NCBI RefSeq assembly: GCF_003387075.1 | Contig: NZ_QUMQ01000001.1 | Location: forward strand, 7,068,001-7,132,000 | Direction of reading: 5' to 3' | DNA: 64,000 nt | Origin: Asanoa ferruginea | GTDB lineage: Bacteria; Actinomycetota; Actinomycetes; Mycobacteriales; Micromonosporaceae | Shown here: positions 60,787 to 64,000 of the stretch, piece by piece | Numbering within the stretch: position 1 is the first letter of the stretch | Layout: every line of letters starts with the position of its first letter | Position numbers and translations under genes: made by a program | The notes under the pieces: generated by a model | The model's database searches: none | Seen by the model: the letters and a program-made list of their open reading frames with translations, nothing else | What the model was told of the DNA's origin: nothing

Positions 60787-62343
60787 TCACTCCTCGAAGA
60801 TCGTCACTCCGCGCACGACGGTGCGCAGGCACCTCGGCAACGGCGTCGGGTCGTCCGGACCGCGTTCCTCCAACACCTGCGACACCAGGTGCGGCAACCC
60901 GCCCGAATGCCCGGCCGGGGTCTGCCAGACCGCGAACGTCGCCGGCGCGTCCTTGGCCAGCACACCCTCGCCGTCCCGGTGGATCGAGCGCCACGCGCCC
61001 TTGGTGTGCGCCGCGAACGCCGACCGGACCGCCATCCGGTGCGCCGGGTTGAAATGCGACACCGCCGCCCGCACCGAACCCCACGGGTCCAGCGGCGTCA
61101 CCGGCGAGTCCGAACCGAACGCCAGCGTCACCCCGACACCGTGCAGGGCGCCCATCGGGTTCGAGTCCATCGAGCGGGCCACGCCGAGCCGCTGCGCGTA
61201 CATCTGCCTCGGTCCGCCCCACAGCCGGTCGAAGGCCGGCTGCATGCTCGCCGTGATGCCCATCTCGACAAAAGCCGCGATCATCGCCTTGTCGACCAGC
61301 TCCGCGTGCTCGATCCGGTGCCGGGCCTGCCGCACCACGTCGACACCGAGCACCTTCACCGCACCCGAGAAGCCCTCCAGCACCTCGGCCAGCGCCGCGT
61401 CACCGATCGCGTGGAAGCCGCCCTGGGTCCGGTGCCGGGCGCAGTCGACGATGTGGTCACGCGCCTGCTCCGCCGTGACATAGGAGAAACCACAACCCCC
61501 ACCACCCAGGAACGGTTCACGCAGGTACGCCGTGCGCGAGCCGAGCGCCCCGTCGGCGTAGAGGTCGCCGCCGGCACCGACCGCACCCAGCTCCTTCGCC
61601 TTCGCCGCCGCCATCAGCTCGCCCCACCAGCCGTAGACCTCGGGCAGCCCGTGCGCCGGGCCGGCCAGGGCGAGCAGGCCGGTGAAGTCGTCCTCGTTCG
61701 ACGTGCCGGGGCCACCACACTCGTGCACCGCACCGATGCCCACCTGCGCTGCCCGGGTCAACGCGGTCCGCTGCGCCGCCGCTCGCTGCGCCGGGGACAG
61801 GGAACCGAGCGCGATCTCGCGGGCGGCGTGATGGGCTTCCTCCCGCAACCAGCCCGTGTCGCTGAAACCGGGCTCGCCGGCCGCGCGCGGTGCCGCCGCC
61901 AGCAGGGCGCTGGACACCAGGGCACTGTGCACCGACGCCTGCGTCAGGTAGACCCGGCGGCCGCCGGCGACCCGGTCGAGGTCAGCGGCGGTCGGCGGGA
62001 CCTGCTCCGGCCACTTCGACTCGTCCCAGCCGTGGCCCATCACGATCGCGTCGGCCGGCTGGGTCGTCGCGTAGAGCGCCACCGCGTCGAGCAGCTCACC
62101 GGCCGACGCCGCCGCGCTCAGGTCGAGCCCGGTCAGCACCAGCCCGGTGTCGGTGGCGTGCACGTGCGCGTCGACGAACGCCGGCGTGACCAGCGCGCCA
62201 CCGAGGTCGACGGTGACATCGGCGGCCGGCGCGTCGGCGTCGGGACCCAGCCAGGCGATCCGCCCGTCGCGGACGAGCAGCGCGGTCGCCTGGGGCTCGG
62301 CCGGCGCGTAGAGGGCGCCGCCCGTGTAGAGCGTCGATTCCAT
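60787..62343 (-). CDS. Amidohydrolase family protein (YtcJ-like)
   Basis: The product has 518 residues of the amidohydrolase 3 group: metal ligands VDAHVHATDTG (HxH, about 57), ECGG..., then HAIGDAAL (His about 315), HRIEHAEL (His about 344), and Asp in LAFGSDSPVTPLDPW (about 425). Such enzymes hydrolyse amide or imide bonds. It sits between kdd and kamD in the lysine operon, which is not part of the classic pathway. It may release lysine-like amines from N-acyl or other derivatives, but this is inference. Confidence 0.85.
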   Translation of the reverse strand: MESTLYTGGALYAPAEPQATALLVRDGRIAWLGPDADAPAADVTVDLGGALVTPAFVDAHVHATDTGLVLTGLDLSAAASAGELLDAVALYATTQPADAIVMGHGWDESKWPEQVPPTAADLDRVAGGRRVYLTQASVHSALVSSALLAAAPRAAGEPGFSDTGWLREEAHHAAREIALGSLSPAQRAAAQRTALTRAAQVGIGAVHECGGPGTSNEDDFTGLLALAGPAHGLPEVYGWWGELMAAAKAKELGAVGAGGDLYADGALGSRTAYLREPFLGGGGCGFSYVTAEQARDHIVDCARHRTQGGFHAIGDAALAEVLEGFSGAVKVLGVDVVRQARHRIEHAELVDKAMIAAFVEMGITASMQPAFDRLWGGPRQMYAQRLGVARSMDSNPMGALHGVGVTLAFGSDSPVTPLDPWGSVRAAVSHFNPAHRMAVRSAFAAHTKGAWRSIHRDGEGVLAKDAPATFAVWQTPAGHSGGLPHLVSQVLEERGPDDPTPLPRCLRTVVRGVTIFEE

Positions 62344-62347
62344 GGGT

Positions 62348-63373
62348 TCAGTCTGCCCGCAGGCGTTGCTCGAAGAGGCTCCGAACGGCCGGCTCGGCGC
62401 GCAGCAGGTCGAGCGCGAACTCGGCGTGCCCCGGCACGTACCCGTTGCCGACCAGCATCGTCACGTCGGCGGCCAGGCCCTCGGCGCCCAGCGCGGCGGC
62501 CGCGAAGCTGGTCGCCATCGAGAAGAAGATCACTGTGCCGCCCTCGTCGGTGGCCAGGATCGCGCCGTGCTCGCAGCCCGGCACGTCGACACAGACCACG
62601 GTGACGTCGGCCGGCTTGCCCAGCGCGCGGGTGACCGCCTCGGCCAGGGCGACCGGGTCGCGGGCGTCGGCGATCGCCACCTCGTCGGCGAGGCCGGCCG
62701 TCCGCAGCCGGTCGGCCTCGCTCTCGGTCGGCACGATCCCGACCGTGCGACGCGCGCCGGCGCGCCGGGCGGCCGCGAGCGTGAGCGAACCGCTCTTGCC
62801 CGCACCACCGAGCACCGCCACCGTGTCGCCGGCTTGGACCACCCGATTGGTCAGCGCCGGCGCGCCGCATACGTCGAGCACCGCGAGAGCGAGCTCGGCG
62901 GGAAGGTCTTCGGGAAGCTTCGCCACGATCGACCGGGCGAACAGGATCGCGTGCCCCTCGGCCGGGACCTGCTCGCTGCCACCGTCCCAGCCCTTGAGGC
63001 CGTCGGTGATCCGCAGCGGGGTCAGCGTGAGCGATACGAGCGTAGCGACGCGGTCACCGACGGCGACCTGGAGGGGAGAACGGGGGCCGACCTCCTCGAC
63101 CACACCGATCAGCATCCCGCCGGAGCCGGTCACCGGGTTGTGCATCTTGCCCCGGTTTTCCACGATGCTCAGCACCTCGGCGCGCACCGCTTCGCCGTCG
63201 CCAGCGTGCTTCTCCCGCAACTGTCGGTAGCTGGCAGCGTCGAGATTGAGCCTTTCCACCCGAATCCGCACCTCGTTAGGCCCGATTTCGGGACGATTGT
63301 CCACACGCCACGCTGCCTGAGGCAGCACGCCGGCCGGCTCAACGACGCGGTGCAGGCCGACCGGTGAGGTCAC
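62348..63373 (-). CDS. kdd: L-erythro-3,5-diaminohexanoate dehydrogenase
   Basis: The product has 341 residues of the Kdd family, which oxidises 3,5-diaminohexanoate to 5-amino-3-oxohexanoate with NAD(P). It has a nucleotide-binding fold with VAVLGGAGKSGSLTLAAARRAGA (about 164-186) and N-terminal NLDAASYRQLREKHAGD. Length is normal. GTG 63373 is used; the gene heads an operon with amidohydrolase, kamD, kamE, kal and the MutL-like gene. A 79-bp piece (63166-63244) recurs at 476-554. Confidence 0.93.
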   Translation of the reverse strand: MTSPVGLHRVVEPAGVLPQAAWRVDNRPEIGPNEVRIRVERLNLDAASYRQLREKHAGDGEAVRAEVLSIVENRGKMHNPVTGSGGMLIGVVEEVGPRSPLQVAVGDRVATLVSLTLTPLRITDGLKGWDGGSEQVPAEGHAILFARSIVAKLPEDLPAELALAVLDVCGAPALTNRVVQAGDTVAVLGGAGKSGSLTLAAARRAGARRTVGIVPTESEADRLRTAGLADEVAIADARDPVALAEAVTRALGKPADVTVVCVDVPGCEHGAILATDEGGTVIFFSMATSFAAAALGAEGLAADVTMLVGNGYVPGHAEFALDLLRAEPAVRSLFEQRLRAD

Positions 63374-63425
63374 GGGAGGACTCCTTGATCACTTCGGCGA
63401 GACAGGAAAACTTACGGCAGAATAG

Positions 63426-63437
63426 TTTGTAGACAAA
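63426..63437. promoter_or_regulatory. Divergent kdd/kamA promoter region with TTTGT-AG-ACAAA
   Basis: The 126-bp gap between kdd (minus) and kamA (plus) is AT-rich and contains the palindrome TTTGT-AG-ACAAA at 63426-63437. A sigma-A-like pair on the minus strand (TGGAAA, 17 bases, TATTCT) overlaps it and points towards kdd. It is a likely regulator site for the lysine genes; no regulator gene is in the window. Confidence 0.5.
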
Positions 63438-63499
63438 AGATTTTCCAGTAGCCTTCGCTCGCTGCGGTACACCCCCACCGGCGGAAAGAGGAGGAGCAC

Positions 63500-64000
63500 G
63501 TGACGGTCGACCTCGGACCGCGAACCCCCGAAGCGGCCCCGGCCGCGACAGGTGGCGGCCAGCCCTACGAATACCGGCGCCGCCCACTCGTCGAACCCGA
63601 CTGGACCCGGTTCCCCGGCTGGCGGCACATCACCCGCGACCAGTGGGAGTCCGCTCAATGGCAGCGGGTCAACTGCGTCAAGAACGTCAAGCAACTACAG
63701 GCCGTACTCGGTGATCTGGTTGGGGAGACCTTCTACAAGGATCTTCTCGAGGACCAGAAGGCCCTCGCGACCATGTCAATGCTGGTCACGCCACAGATGC
63801 TCAACACCATGATGTCCGGCGGCACGATGAGCACCGAGGCGTTCTACCTCGACCCCGTGCGCCGCTACATGATCCCGGTCGCCTCCGACCGGCGCACCGA
63901 CTGGCCGTCGCACCCCTACGCGTCGCGCGACTCGCTGCACGAGCACGACATGTGGGTCGCCGAGGGGCTCACCCACCGCTACCCGACCAAGGTGCTCGCC
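63500..64000 (+). CDS. kamA: Lysine 2,3-aminomutase, 3' truncated by window edge
   Basis: GTG 63500 has GAGGAGG upstream and the frame stays open to the window end, giving 167 residues. The N-terminal sequence matches lysine 2,3-aminomutase: WRHITRDQWESAQWQRVNCVKNVKQL, and then FYLDPVRRYMIPVASDRRTDWPSHPYASRDSLHEHDMWVAEGLTHRYPTKVLA (family block before the radical SAM motif). The CxxxCxxC iron-sulfur loop would lie just beyond the edge. It makes L-beta-lysine from L-lysine, the first step of the pathway, and is divergent from the kdd operon. Confidence 0.93.
   Translation, partial: MTVDLGPRTPEAAPAATGGGQPYEYRRRPLVEPDWTRFPGWRHITRDQWESAQWQRVNCVKNVKQLQAVLGDLVGETFYKDLLEDQKALATMSMLVTPQMLNTMMSGGTMSTEAFYLDPVRRYMIPVASDRRTDWPSHPYASRDSLHEHDMWVAEGLTHRYPTKVLA

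Overview
The window is a 64 kb piece of a very GC-rich chromosome. GTG starts, GTGA/ATGA gene overlaps, RbpA, a polyprenyl-mannose synthase next to an apolipoprotein N-acyltransferase, many ECF sigma factors and a large LuxR regulator all point to a filamentous actinomycete, most likely a Micromonosporaceae. That placement is an inference from gene content. No rRNA, tRNA, prophage or CRISPR array was seen.

Layout. 1-4.3 kb: a partial acetyltransferase, a short copy of a piece of the kdd gene, then an operon with a DGPF (YCII) protein, an ECF42-type sigma factor, a SnoaL-like cyclase, DoxX and hemerythrin. 4.4-8.1 kb: patatin-like lipase, PNPOx-like protein, PlsC-type acyltransferase, two unknowns and a 55-bp tandem repeat. 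8.2-16.4 kb: two LuxR-type regulators divergent from a translationally coupled cassette. The cassette holds a 38-aa ORF, a dynamin-like GTPase, a 19-aa ORF, a second membrane-inserted dynamin-like GTPase and an extremely acidic protein. 16.5-18.8 kb: AidB-like acyl-CoA dehydrogenase and a ten-copy 37-bp array. 18.8-23.3 kb and 28-31.9 kb: two ECF sigma/anti-sigma/ABC-2 transporter modules. Between them lie thymidine kinase, a UMF1-type MFS permease, a glycerophosphodiesterase and a membrane-anchored Hsp70. 32-40.4 kb: a regulator/MFS pair with a clear operator, a tyrosine recombinase, AraC and XRE regulators, a flavin oxidoreductase, a nucleotidyltransferase and a P-loop kinase. 40.4-48 kb: a peptidase E remnant, AT-rich palindromes, a second DGPF gene, hydrolases, a PLP enzyme, an M16-like peptidase and another ECF42-type sigma factor. 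48-50.6 kb: a TetR-controlled Drr-type ABC exporter with two operators. 50.7-55.9 kb: a coiled-coil protein, rbpA, an FxsA-like protein, ppm1 and lnt. 56.4-64 kb: a lysine (beta-lysine pathway) catabolic operon, kdd-amidohydrolase-kamD-kamE-kal-MutL-like, divergent from kamA.

How genes work together. KamA makes beta-lysine, KamDE makes 3,5-diaminohexanoate, Kdd oxidises it and Kal deaminates 3-aminobutyryl-CoA; the thiolase-like kce step is not in the window. Each ECF/anti-sigma pair probably controls its own ABC transporter. The second module shares a precisely spaced, leaderless promoter motif with an orphan site at 4.3 kb. The DGPF genes at 1.25 and 40.8 kb share another promoter-like motif.

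The best candidate for an undescribed system is the LuxR/dynamin cassette at 8.2-16.4 kb. A general feature of the window is in-frame tandem repeat insertions within otherwise ordinary proteins (LuxR regulator, Hsp70, MutL-like ATPase), together with non-coding arrays whose units are not multiples of three.
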